Source: DATBGZ01 sp036557785
GTDB lineage: Bacteria > Actinomycetota > Actinomycetes > Mycobacteriales > Micromonosporaceae
DNA: 64,000 bases
Direction of reading: 5' to 3'
Assembly (NCBI GenBank): GCA_036557785.1
Contig: DATBGZ010000012.1
Coordinates: 1-64,000, forward strand
The notes beneath the pieces are model-generated. The model was not told the DNA's origin and did no database searches. It saw nothing but the letters and a program-made list of their open reading frames with translations. Numbering within the stretch: the first letter of the stretch is position 1; every line of letters begins with the position of its first letter. A program made the position numbers and the translations under genes. This document shows, piece after piece, positions 16,987 through 25,429 of this stretch.

Positions 16987-17418
16987 TCAGGAGCCGCTGG
17001 GGCCGCAGCCCGGCACCTCGCCCGTCACCGGACGGGCGCTGGTCGCCAGGTGGTACGTCACGTGGATCGTGGTCGCGCCCGGCCCCGCCGGCGGCACATC
17101 CACGTCCACCTGGCCCACGGAGACGCCATTGCGCGTGTGGCCCTCGACCGTGCACGTCGCCCCTTCCCCCGCGGGGACGCGTACATCGAAGCTCACCGTT
17201 ACGCCTTGGTCCGTCAGGTCTATGACGTCGAGGTTCGTGACTTCGTAGGGCGGATGCGCGTACTGGGCGTAGAGCTTGACCGCGATCGCCACCCCGGCCG
17301 CCAGGACGAGCGAGCCGACCGCGATGGTCAGCCATCGCCTGCGGCGCACGCGCACCGGGTCGCGGCGCCGGCCGTACCGGCCCGCGGGGAAGACCACGGG
17401 TTGCTGAGTCGAGGTCAT
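16987..17418 (-). CDS. DUF4307 single-pass membrane protein
   Basis: About 143 residues from an ATG at 17418; an ATG at 17472 is in frame upstream. A basic cytosolic N-terminus (RYGRRRDPVRVRRRRW) is followed by one membrane segment (WLTIAVGSLVLAAGVAIAVKLYA) and an extracytoplasmic beta-rich domain ending in a Cys-containing tail. This matches DUF4307, the family of Rv1081c, which sits between greA and mca in mycobacteria as here. Function unknown. Confidence 0.85.
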   Translation of the reverse strand: MTSTQQPVVFPAGRYGRRRDPVRVRRRRWLTIAVGSLVLAAGVAIAVKLYAQYAHPPYEVTNLDVIDLTDQGVTVSFDVRVPAGEGATCTVEGHTRNGVSVGQVDVDVPPAGPGATTIHVTYHLATSARPVTGEVPGCGPSGS

Positions 17419-17577
17419 GGCGAGGCGGACATCTGCTCGGGCTCTTGGTCCATTCGAGTGCGTGAGTGCCATCGTCCCGCGATATCGGGTCGCGGCGCGA
17501 GGTGGCCGATCGGTACGGTGCCGCTAGTCTTGCATCCCGACAGCGTCGAGCATCAAGTGCCACCCCGGAGGCTGCGC

Positions 17578-18474
17578 GTGAGCGACCCCCCCGCCCCATT
17601 GCGGCTCATGGCAGTACATGCCCACCCCGATGACGAGTCGAGCAAGGGCGCGGCAACCATGTGCCGTTACCTCGCCGAGGGCGTCGACGTGATGGTGGTC
17701 ACCTGCACCGGCGGCGAGCGCGGCAGCGTGCTCAACCCCCGGCTGCAGGACCGACCCGGGGTGCTGGAGAACATGCCGAAGATCCGGCGCGCCGAGATGG
17801 AGCGTGCCCGCGAAATCCTCGGCGTGCGGCACGCCTGGCTCGGCTTCGTCGACTCGGGCCTGCCCGAGGGCGATCCCCTGCCGCCGCTGCCGGACGGATG
17901 TTTCGCCCTGATCGAGCCCGACATCGCTGCCGAGCCGCTGGTCAGCCTGATCCGTGAGTTCCGGCCGCAGGTGGTGCTGACCTACGACGAGAACGGCGGC
18001 TACCCGCATCCGGACCACGTCATGTGCCACCGGGTGAGCACGGCCGCGTTCGACGCGGCGGGCGACCCCGAGCGCTATCCGGGCACGGGCGACCCGTGGC
18101 AACCGCTGAAGCTCTACTACCACATGGGCTGGTCCAAGCAGCGGATCCTGGGCATCCACGAGGCGTTGCTCGAGGCCGGGCTGGAGTCGCCGTACGTCGA
18201 GTGGATCGCGAACTTCGACGGGACCGATGAGCGTGGCAGCAGGGTGACGACCCGGGTGGTGTGCGCGGAGTGGTTCCCCCAGCGCGACGCGGCGCTGCGC
18301 GCCCACGAGACCCAGGTGAACCCGGACGGAAGCTGGTTCGCCGTGCCCATGGCGATCCAGCAGGCCGTCTGGCCGACCGAGGATTACGAGCTGGCCCGGT
18401 CGCTCGTGGACACCCCGATCCCGGAGGACGATCTGTTCGCCGGTGTCCGGGAAGCGGCGCCACTGCCGCTGTAG
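17578..18474 (+). CDS. mca: mycothiol S-conjugate amidase
   Basis: 298 residues. It cleaves mycothiol-toxin conjugates, releasing a mercapturic acid for export: detoxification specific to Actinomycetota. The zinc site motif AHPDDESSKG near the N-terminus and HPDHVMCHR further on supply the His/Asp ligands of the LmbE/PIG-L fold. Related MshB is similar, but the position between a DUF4307 gene and a DUF255 gene matches Rv1082 (mca). The GTG at 17578 has GGAGG 7 bases upstream. Confidence 0.93.
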   Translation: MSDPPAPLRLMAVHAHPDDESSKGAATMCRYLAEGVDVMVVTCTGGERGSVLNPRLQDRPGVLENMPKIRRAEMERAREILGVRHAWLGFVDSGLPEGDPLPPLPDGCFALIEPDIAAEPLVSLIREFRPQVVLTYDENGGYPHPDHVMCHRVSTAAFDAAGDPERYPGTGDPWQPLKLYYHMGWSKQRILGIHEALLEAGLESPYVEWIANFDGTDERGSRVTTRVVCAEWFPQRDAALRAHETQVNPDGSWFAVPMAIQQAVWPTEDYELARSLVDTPIPEDDLFAGVREAAPLPL

Positions 18475-18534
18475 GCGCCCCAACGGGCCGGATGGCCACG
18501 CACGGCGTAGCGTGGATTCCGTGGGAGAAACGCC

Positions 18535-18771
18535 ATGATCGCCGCTGTGCTCGCCGTGAACAACTTCGGCGATACGCGCGACGGCAGCCTCGCCGGTCCG
18601 ATCGGCCTGGTGTTCATCCTGCTGCTCGCGGCCGGCACGATCCTGCTCATCCGGAACATGAACGCGCGGCTGCGCCGCCTTCCGGAGCGCTTCCCCACCG
18701 AGGAGGAGCAGAACAGCTCCGCCGAGCCCGAGACGGAGCGTGCCGACTCTCGCGAGACGCCGGAGCCCTGA
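18535..18771 (+). CDS. small membrane protein (Rv1083-like)
   Basis: 78 residues. There is one membrane segment (GPIGLVFILLLAAGTILLI, about 21-39), then a basic flank (RNMNARLRRLP) and an acidic disordered tail. The position directly after mca and before the DUF255 protein matches M. tuberculosis Rv1083. No function is known. Confidence 0.8.
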   Translation: MIAAVLAVNNFGDTRDGSLAGPIGLVFILLLAAGTILLIRNMNARLRRLPERFPTEEEQNSSAEPETERADSRETPEP

Positions 18772-18819
18772 CGGTCGCGGGCCCCGACGTACGCGGGCGC
18801 GTCGTGGGACAGTGGTGGG

Positions 18820-20850
18820 GTGAACCGCCTCGGGAGCGCCACCTCGCCGTACCTGCTCCAGCACGCCGGCAACCCGGTGCACTGGTGGCCGTGGAGCCAG
18901 GAGGCGTTCGCGGAGGCGCGCCGCCGCGACGTGCCGGTGCTGATCTCGGTCGGATACGCCTCGTGCCACTGGTGCCATGTGATGGCGCACGAGTCGTTCG
19001 AGAACGAGCAGATCGCGAAGCTGCTCAACGAATCGGTTGTCTCGATCAAGGTCGACCGTGAGGAGCGCCCGGATGTCGACGCGGTCTACATGGCGGCGAC
19101 CCAGGCGATGACCGGCCAGGGCGGGTGGCCGATGACGGTGTTCGCGACACCCGACGGCGAGCCGTTCTTCTGCGGGACGTACTTCCCGCCCCAGCCGTTC
19201 GAGTCGCTGGTCCGCGCGGTGACGCAGGCATGGCGCGACCAGCGCGACGAGGTGCGGGCACAGGGCACGGCGGTGGTCGCGGCGATCGCCGAGGCGCAGG
19301 GGACCAACCTGCCGCGGGTGGCCGGCTCGGTCACGGCCGAGGTCGTCGCCGCCGCCGTGGCGCGGCTGCGGGGCTCGTACGACCAGACGTACGGCGGTTT
19401 CGGTGGGGCGCCGAAGTTCCCGCCACACATGACGTTGCTCTTCCTGCTGCGCCATCATCAGCGCACGGGCGACCCCGAGGCTCTGGAGATCGTCCGGCAC
19501 ACCTGCGAGGCGATGGCGCGCGGCGGGATCTACGACCAGCTCGCCGGTGGCTTCGCGCGCTACTCGGTGGACGAGCGCTGGGTGGTGCCGCACTTCGAGA
19601 AAATGCTCTATGACAATGCACTGCTGCTGCGCGCGTACACGATGCTGTGGCGGTTGACCGGCGACCCGATGGCCGCGCGGATCGCCGATGAGACCGCGCA
19701 GTTCCTCATGCGGGATCTCTTCGACGGTCATGCGTTCGTCTCGTCGTGGGACGCCGACACGGACGGCATCGAGGGCGCCACCTACGTCTGGACGCCGCAA
19801 CAGCTGCGGCAGGCGCTCGGCGACGAGGATGGCGCGTTCGCCGCCGACCTGTTCGCGGTGACCGAGGCCGGCTCCTTCGAGCACGGCTCGAGCGTCCTGC
19901 GCCTGGCCCGGGATGTCGACTTCCCGCCCACGGACGCGTCGCACGCCGATGATGTCGTCCGGCAACGGTGGGTCGCGGTCCGGCAGCGGCTGCTCGCCGC
20001 CCGGGCCGTACGGCCCCAGCCTGCCCGCGACGACAAGGTGGTCGCCGCCTGGTGCGGGCTCGCCATCACCGGCCTCGTCGAGTACGCGCTGGCGGTGGAT
20101 GTGGCCGCACCCGAGCTGGCCCGCACGGTGGCAGAGCACGCCCGCGAGGCGGCGACCCTGCTCGCCCAGGTGCACGTCGTCGACGGGCAGTTGCGCCGCG
20201 TCTCGCGCTCGGGCATGGCGGGCGCGCCGGCTGGGGTTCTCGAGGACTACGGCTGCGTGGCCGAGGCGTTGTGTGCCGTGCACCAACTCACCGGCGAGGG
20301 TCGCTGGCTGGAGCTCGCCGGGAGGTTGCTCGACGCGGCCGTCACGAACTTCGGTGACGACACAGGAGCGTTCCACGACACGGCTGCCGACGCCGAACGT
20401 CTGGTCGCCCGGCCCGCCGACCCGACCGATAACGCCGCACCGTCTGGCCTGTCGTCGCTCGCGGCTGCCCTGGTCGCGTACTCGGCGCTGACCGGCGAGT
20501 CCGGCTACCGGGAGACCGCCGTGCAGGCGTTGGAGAGCCTCACGGCGCTGATGGTGCGCCACCCGCGGCACGCCGGCTACGCGTGCGCGGTCGCCGAGGC
20601 GCTGCTCTCGGGGCCGTACGAGATCGCCGTGGTCGAGCCGGACGGGCCGGGCACGCTGTCGCGGGCGGCGTACCGCCACGCACCGCCCGGAGCCGTGGTC
20701 GTGGTCGGTCGCCCGGACCAACCGGGCGTTCCCCTGCTCGCGGCGCGCCCGGCGCTGGACGGTCAGCCGACGGCGTACGTGTGCCGCGGCTTCGTCTGCG
20801 ACCGTCCGGTCACCACGGAGGCGGAGCTGGTGGCCCTGCTCTCCCGCTGA
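18820..20850 (+). CDS. thioredoxin domain (DUF255/YyaL) protein
   Basis: 676 residues. The N-terminal thioredoxin-like DUF255 domain reads NRLGSATSPYLLQHAGNPVH and then SCHWCHVM, with its CxxC. GQGGWPMTVF and FCGTYFP are further family blocks. The remaining ~500 residues form an (alpha/alpha)6-barrel-like region, ending with a conserved C-terminus (YVCRGFVCDRPV). Homologues include human SSP411 and Rv1084; the activity is unproven. The GTG start follows GGTGGGG. Confidence 0.92.
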   Translation: MNRLGSATSPYLLQHAGNPVHWWPWSQEAFAEARRRDVPVLISVGYASCHWCHVMAHESFENEQIAKLLNESVVSIKVDREERPDVDAVYMAATQAMTGQGGWPMTVFATPDGEPFFCGTYFPPQPFESLVRAVTQAWRDQRDEVRAQGTAVVAAIAEAQGTNLPRVAGSVTAEVVAAAVARLRGSYDQTYGGFGGAPKFPPHMTLLFLLRHHQRTGDPEALEIVRHTCEAMARGGIYDQLAGGFARYSVDERWVVPHFEKMLYDNALLLRAYTMLWRLTGDPMAARIADETAQFLMRDLFDGHAFVSSWDADTDGIEGATYVWTPQQLRQALGDEDGAFAADLFAVTEAGSFEHGSSVLRLARDVDFPPTDASHADDVVRQRWVAVRQRLLAARAVRPQPARDDKVVAAWCGLAITGLVEYALAVDVAAPELARTVAEHAREAATLLAQVHVVDGQLRRVSRSGMAGAPAGVLEDYGCVAEALCAVHQLTGEGRWLELAGRLLDAAVTNFGDDTGAFHDTAADAERLVARPADPTDNAAPSGLSSLAAALVAYSALTGESGYRETAVQALESLTALMVRHPRHAGYACAVAEALLSGPYEIAVVEPDGPGTLSRAAYRHAPPGAVVVVGRPDQPGVPLLAARPALDGQPTAYVCRGFVCDRPVTTEAELVALLSR

Positions 20851-20979
20851 TCCCCGAGCGTCATGTGAATCCCTAGGTCACTCCGGTTTGGTCGCGCCCG
20901 TACCGTGTCTGGCTCGTTGACCACAGCGAGCGAGCGGAGGCTGATCCGCTCGGGAAAGCTGGGTCGATGGGGGGAGCCG

Positions 20980-23190
20980 ATGGCCGGTCTCGCGGCGGCA
21001 CTGAACGTACCCACGTCAATCGATGCAATCGCCTGGGCTCTCGCGGCACGTGGCACGGAGGGCGCGGTGTGCAGGCTGACCGGGCCGGGCGACACGGTGC
21101 TCGACCTCGCGATCCGCTCCGTGATGCCCGCGATCACCCGCGTGGTCGCGCCCGACACCGAGGACGGCGAGTACGGCTCCGACGGCACCGAGCCCGCGGC
21201 ACGGCAGGTCGCGGCGCTCGTGGTCGACGGGATAGCCTCCGTGACCGCGCTCGACCGGGCGTACACGGAGCGTGGTCCAGCGGGGCTCGTCGATGAAGGC
21301 GAACAGCCGTTCGCCGTCGTCCTCGCCGACTCTGAGCGCGGCGAACTCGTGCTCGCACGCAATGGCGCCGGCCCGGCCCTGTACTACGCCCGGCTCGACC
21401 AGGGGTGGGTGGTCGCGTCCGAGCCCGGCGCGCTGGTGCACGCCGGGATCGAGCCCGAGCCCGATGTCGCGGTCATCCGCCGCTTCATCCAGACCGGCGC
21501 GTGCGACGAGTCCGAGCGCACCTTCTTCGCCCGGATCCGCCGGGTGCTGCCGGGCGAGGCGATGGTGTTGAGCACTGCTGTCGCCGGCCCCTTGCGCCAC
21601 CCGATCCGGTGGACGCCACCCGTCGCCGTCGACACCGAGGACGCCATCTGGACCGCGGCCGACGCCGCCCGGTCGGGGGTGCTGGTCACCGCGGGCACCG
21701 CTGGAGCGGCCGTGCTGGGCGCCGCACTTCACCAGCCGGAACTGCGCCGCCCGCTGCCGGTCTACACCGCCACCATCGACGGGATTGAGGGCCAGAGCGC
21801 CGAGATCCCGGCCGTGCTGACCGCCCTGCCGGCCGGGGCGGTCCGGCACACCGCACTGACGGCCGGCCTCGATCTGTCCACGCTGGACCGATTCCTGCTG
21901 GACATGGGCGAACCGGTACCGGACCTCGGGGTCTATCTGCTGTGGACGGTCGCGCGGGAGCTCTCCGGTGATGTCGGCACACTCGCCGATGCCACGCCCG
22001 GTTCGACCGTGGCCTGGGAGCGGGTCACCGATCGGCTGCTCGCGCACTATGGTGTCGCGGTACAGGCGCCGCTGCGGGGCACGCGACCCGACGATCGGGT
22101 CCTGACGTCGGTGGTGCGGCGGGCGCTGCCGCCACACGTCGCGGGGCGTGCGCTGGAGGAGCCCGGCGGCGCGGTCACCAGTGCCCAGGTCGTCCGCTCG
22201 CTGCGCGAGGACGTAGCGGCCGCACTGGTGCCGCCCCGTCCATGGTCGGACGCGTCCGCGAGCGTCACCGCGCTGCGTCGCCTGCTCGCCGGAGAGAAGG
22301 CCGATGCCGACGCGCTGTTGCGAGCGTTCCTGGTGGAACGATGGCTGGCCGGGGTCGGCGCGCAGGTGGCGGCCCTCGACGCGGCGGAGATCCAGCCGAT
22401 CGCCGAGCTGCCCGAGGTCCCGTTGCGGGAGCCCGACGAGGTCGCGGTCGGCGAGCAGGCGTGGCTGCGGATCGCGATCCGTACCGCGCCGATCGCCTCG
22501 GGCGACCAGTTGCTCGCGAACACCGCCTTCTATGTGGCCAACGCGCTGACCGCCCGCGGCGAAGAGCCGCACGGCCCGTGGTTCGCCGTCGTGTCCGGCA
22601 AGGTGGTGGCGGTGAGCCAGCGGCGGGTGAACCCGCTCGCCCAGGTGCGCGCCGGCCGGGCCGCGCGTGTGCTGGCCCGGCTCGCCCGGCGCAGGTGGCC
22701 GCAGTTGGCGCAGGCACGCACGATGCAGGTGGCGATCGACCACAGTGGACTGGCGCGGGTGCTTCTCGCCATCCTCCTCCGTACATCGATACCGGCAGAG
22801 GCGAGGGTGTACCCGCCGCGGGCCGGCGCGATGGCACCCGCCGACGCCGCGGTGGTCCAGCCACCGTTCCAGGCCGACGAGGTGGCGGCGAGCCTGGTCG
22901 CGGCGATGCGCCTGGCGCTGCCCCCCGAGTACGCGGACACGCTCGCCGGCGTCGCGGTCGCCTCCGTCGACGACGCGGGGTGCCGCGTGCTGGGCATGGC
23001 GCCGGGACCGTCCGCGGGCGCCGCACCAGCCGTGCGCACGCTGCTGCCCGTCGTGCTCGCCGACAACCCGGCCGGCCAGGACACGCAGCGCACGCCGATC
23101 GTCGTCGTCGCACGCCAGACGCCGGTTCCGGTGGAGCGGCAACTGCAGACCGTGGACCGCTACGCCGACCTTGCCGCGCGTTCGCGCTGA
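20980..23190 (+). CDS. fusion of degenerate asparagine-synthase-like and CofE-like (F420:glutamate ligase) domains
   Basis: 736 residues from an ATG with GGGGAG upstream. Residues 1-200 follow the class II glutaminase half of asparagine synthase (GELVLARNGAGPALYYARLD, FASEP-like VVASEPGALVHAG, FARIRRVLPGEAMVL). The N-terminus is MAGLAAAL, where the enzyme needs MCGI: the nucleophilic Cys2 is Ala. The synthetase half (~225-470) has AGTAGAA where SGGxDS should bind ATP pyrophosphate. From ~480 on, sequence resembles CofE-type F420-0:glutamate ligases (VVSGKVVAVSQRR, PLAQVRAGRAARVLARLARR, TMQVAIDHSGLARVLLA, AGVAVASVDDAGCRVLGMAPG). The domain calls rest on my motif recognition. Substrate unknown. 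Confidence 0.7.
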   Translation: MAGLAAALNVPTSIDAIAWALAARGTEGAVCRLTGPGDTVLDLAIRSVMPAITRVVAPDTEDGEYGSDGTEPAARQVAALVVDGIASVTALDRAYTERGPAGLVDEGEQPFAVVLADSERGELVLARNGAGPALYYARLDQGWVVASEPGALVHAGIEPEPDVAVIRRFIQTGACDESERTFFARIRRVLPGEAMVLSTAVAGPLRHPIRWTPPVAVDTEDAIWTAADAARSGVLVTAGTAGAAVLGAALHQPELRRPLPVYTATIDGIEGQSAEIPAVLTALPAGAVRHTALTAGLDLSTLDRFLLDMGEPVPDLGVYLLWTVARELSGDVGTLADATPGSTVAWERVTDRLLAHYGVAVQAPLRGTRPDDRVLTSVVRRALPPHVAGRALEEPGGAVTSAQVVRSLREDVAAALVPPRPWSDASASVTALRRLLAGEKADADALLRAFLVERWLAGVGAQVAALDAAEIQPIAELPEVPLREPDEVAVGEQAWLRIAIRTAPIASGDQLLANTAFYVANALTARGEEPHGPWFAVVSGKVVAVSQRRVNPLAQVRAGRAARVLARLARRRWPQLAQARTMQVAIDHSGLARVLLAILLRTSIPAEARVYPPRAGAMAPADAAVVQPPFQADEVAASLVAAMRLALPPEYADTLAGVAVASVDDAGCRVLGMAPGPSAGAAPAVRTLLPVVLADNPAGQDTQRTPIVVVARQTPVPVERQLQTVDRYADLAARSR

Positions 23191-23255
23191 TACCAACCGC
23201 TTCGCCAACCAGCGGCGTTCGTCGCCGAAGCCCGCGAAGGCGCCGCACGCGTCGA

Positions 23256-25247
23256 TCAGGACCGGACGACGCGTACCTCGCCGGCCGGAATGCTGAACAG
23301 GCCGTGGCACGCGACGCCGGTGAGCAGTTCCTCACCATTGGCCGCGATCTCCACCGGCTTGTCCGTGTGGTTGATCGCGACCAGGTACTCGTGGCCGCCG
23401 CCCGTGCGGTGGATCACCTCGACGCCGTCCGGCAGATCGGCGGGGACGAGGCCGGCCTCGCCGTAGACCAACCGGAGCACCGCTGAAACCGGGTCGGGGC
23501 GGGTGGACAGATACCAGGCGCTTCCAGCACCGTAGCGGTGCCGCGTCAGCGCCGGGCAGCCCGCGGCGGGCCCGTCCAGATAGGACAGTACGACCTCCGC
23601 AGTGAGGTTGGTGACCACCTCCGCCCAGCAGTTAGCCGTCGTGGAGTCAGACAGATGCACCTGTTCGCCGGCTCGCAGGGGGAGCGCCTCCTCGACGCTG
23701 ATGCCCAGCACGTCGCGCAGCGGGCCGGGCGGACCACCCCGGTGGACGGCGTCCGTGGCGTCGACCACGCCCGAGAAGGGCCCGACCAGCACCGTGCCAC
23801 CCTCGCGCGTGTGCTGCGCGACGTTGCGGGCGGCGGCATCGGTGAGCAGGTAGAGGCTCGGCGCCAGCACGACCCGGTACCGGCTCAGGTCTGCCTCCGG
23901 ATGGACGAAGTCGACGGTGACGTGGTCGCGCCACAGGCTCCCGTACCAGGTGTCCAGGGCGCTTCGGAAGTCCAGCTCCACCGACGGACGCCACTCAAGC
24001 TCCAGGGCCCACCAGGACTGCCAGTCCCACATGAGCGCTACTGGCGCCAGGACCGTGCTGCCACGCAGTTCGGCCAGCCGCTGGAGGTCAGCACCGAGGT
24101 CGACGACCTCATGCCAGATCCTCGTCGCCGTGCCGCCATGCGGGAGCATCGCGGAATGGAACTTCTCCGCTCCTTGTCGAGAGGCGCGCCACTGGAAGAA
24201 GAGGACGCTGTCCGAGCCCCGCGCGACATGGGCCAGGCTGTTGCGGCGCAGCTCGCCCGGACGCTTCGCGATGTTGCGTGGTTGCCAGTTCACCGCACTG
24301 GTCGAGTGCTCCATGAGCAGCCACGCGGCTCCGCCCGCCAGGGACCGGGTGAGGTCGGCCGCGAGCGCGAGGTCGATGTAATTCTCCGGCTCGGCGGAGC
24401 GAAGGTAGTGATCGTTGGAGACCACGTCTACCTCGCGCGCCCATGCCCAGTAGTCGACGTACTTGCAGGTCGAGGCCATGAAGTTGGTCGTGACCGGCAC
24501 CCCGGGGCTCAGCCGGTGCAGGATGTCCCGTTCGGCGCGGAAGCAGGCGAGCAACTCGTCCGAGCAGAAGCGGAGGAAGTCCAGTTGCTGTGTCGGGTTG
24601 ACCGCTGTCGATGACCGTCGCGGCACGTCGATCTCGGCCCAGTCTCCGTACCGTTGGCCCCAGAAGGTGGTGCCCCAGGCATCGTTGAGTGCGGCGAGTC
24701 CGTCGTACCTGGCGCGCAGCCAGTCACGAAACGCCTTCGCGGAATTGTCGCAGTAGCACGCCGGTACGTGGCCGCCGTACTCGTTGTGCACGTGCCAGAG
24801 CACCACGGCGGGGTGGTTGCCGTAGCGCGCGCCCAGCTCCTCGGTGATGCGTGCTGCCGCAGCGCGATACGCCGGCGAACTGGGACAGAAGCTGGCGCGC
24901 GCGCCGCCCCCGAGGCGCACGCCGTCGCGGGTCACCGGCCTGATCGTCGGTTCTCGATGGGAAAGCCAGGCCGGCGGGGCCGCGGTCGGCGTTGCGAGGT
25001 CGACCGCGATGCCCCCCTCGTGGAGCAGATCGAGGACGCGGTCGAGCCAGCCGAAATCGAACTCACCCGGGGCGGGCTCCATGAGCACCCACGAGAAGAT
25101 GCCGAGGTTGACCAGGTTGACGCCGGCCTCGCGCATCAACGCGATGTCGTCCGCCCACACCGACTGCGGCCACTGCTCGGGGTTGTAGTCGCCGCCGTAC
25201 GCGAACCCGGCCGGGCGCTGGGGCCAACGCGACACGGCTACCTCCAT
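23256..25247 (-). CDS. GH42 beta-galactosidase
   Basis: 663 residues. The catalytic TIM barrel shows GGDYNPEQWP and FSWVLMEPAPGEFDF, the acid/base Glu in WHVHNEYGGH (~156) and the nucleophile Glu in LLMEHSTSAVNW (~313). A trimerisation domain and a C-terminal beta domain follow. CYCD in the barrel fits the zinc-binding GH42 subgroup. There is no signal peptide, so it is cytosolic, acting on imported galactosides. The ATG has AGGAGG upstream. It diverges from the sugar importer across two LacI-type operators. Confidence 0.95.
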   Translation of the reverse strand: MEVAVSRWPQRPAGFAYGGDYNPEQWPQSVWADDIALMREAGVNLVNLGIFSWVLMEPAPGEFDFGWLDRVLDLLHEGGIAVDLATPTAAPPAWLSHREPTIRPVTRDGVRLGGGARASFCPSSPAYRAAAARITEELGARYGNHPAVVLWHVHNEYGGHVPACYCDNSAKAFRDWLRARYDGLAALNDAWGTTFWGQRYGDWAEIDVPRRSSTAVNPTQQLDFLRFCSDELLACFRAERDILHRLSPGVPVTTNFMASTCKYVDYWAWAREVDVVSNDHYLRSAEPENYIDLALAADLTRSLAGGAAWLLMEHSTSAVNWQPRNIAKRPGELRRNSLAHVARGSDSVLFFQWRASRQGAEKFHSAMLPHGGTATRIWHEVVDLGADLQRLAELRGSTVLAPVALMWDWQSWWALELEWRPSVELDFRSALDTWYGSLWRDHVTVDFVHPEADLSRYRVVLAPSLYLLTDAAARNVAQHTREGGTVLVGPFSGVVDATDAVHRGGPPGPLRDVLGISVEEALPLRAGEQVHLSDSTTANCWAEVVTNLTAEVVLSYLDGPAAGCPALTRHRYGAGSAWYLSTRPDPVSAVLRLVYGEAGLVPADLPDGVEVIHRTGGGHEYLVAINHTDKPVEIAANGEELLTGVACHGLFSIPAGEVRVVRS

Positions 25248-25276
25248 GCGTGAGCCTCCTGGGTCCGGCGCCCATA

Positions 25277-25292
25277 CTGTGAGCGCTTCCAG
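25277..25292. promoter_or_regulatory. LacI-type operator, imperfect
   Basis: CTGTGAGCGCTTCCAG, differing at two positions from the perfect palindrome 88 bp away. The central GAGCGCTT follows the NGCGCN core used by LacI/GalR regulators. It lies 30-45 bases upstream of the beta-galactosidase start and would control that promoter. Confidence 0.75.
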
Positions 25293-25337
25293 AGTCTTGA
25301 CCACCAGAAACCCTTTGTCCAGAGGGAAATCCGAGTC

Positions 25338-25366
25338 TTGACAGGCGTGATGCCGGAGCACAGACT
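25338..25366 (+). promoter_or_regulatory. candidate promoter of the sugar ABC operon
   Basis: TTGACA at 25338-25343 is a perfect -35 hexamer; 17 bases later CAGACT (25361-25366) is a weak -10. The perfect LacI operator starts at 25365, so bound repressor would cover the -10/+1 region. A second AGTCTTGAC copy sits at 25293. Confidence 0.45.
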
Positions 25367-25380
25367 GTGAGCGCTCACAG
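25365..25380. promoter_or_regulatory. LacI-type operator, perfect 16-bp palindrome
   Basis: CTGTGAGCGCTCACAG is a perfect palindrome with the central CG expected by LacI-family helix-turn-helix domains. It lies ~50 bases upstream of the solute-binding-protein ATG. With the second site at 25277 it probably permits divergent or looped repression by the regulator encoded at 28672. Confidence 0.85.
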
Positions 25381-25429
25381 CCATGTAACCGCAATGACAT
25401 CTCTTGGCCACGGAACGCCTGGAGGGCGA

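Noticed and set aside
17524..20721. A minus-strand open frame of over 1000 codons
   Set aside because: It lies antisense to mca, the small membrane gene and the DUF255 gene, all clear. Long antisense frames are a by-product of high GC; its protein is Arg/His/Val shadow sequence.
21016..23310. Long minus-strand frame opposite the AsnB/CofE fusion
   Set aside because: Shadow composition, no ribosome binding site, no motif; the plus strand carries recognisable domains.
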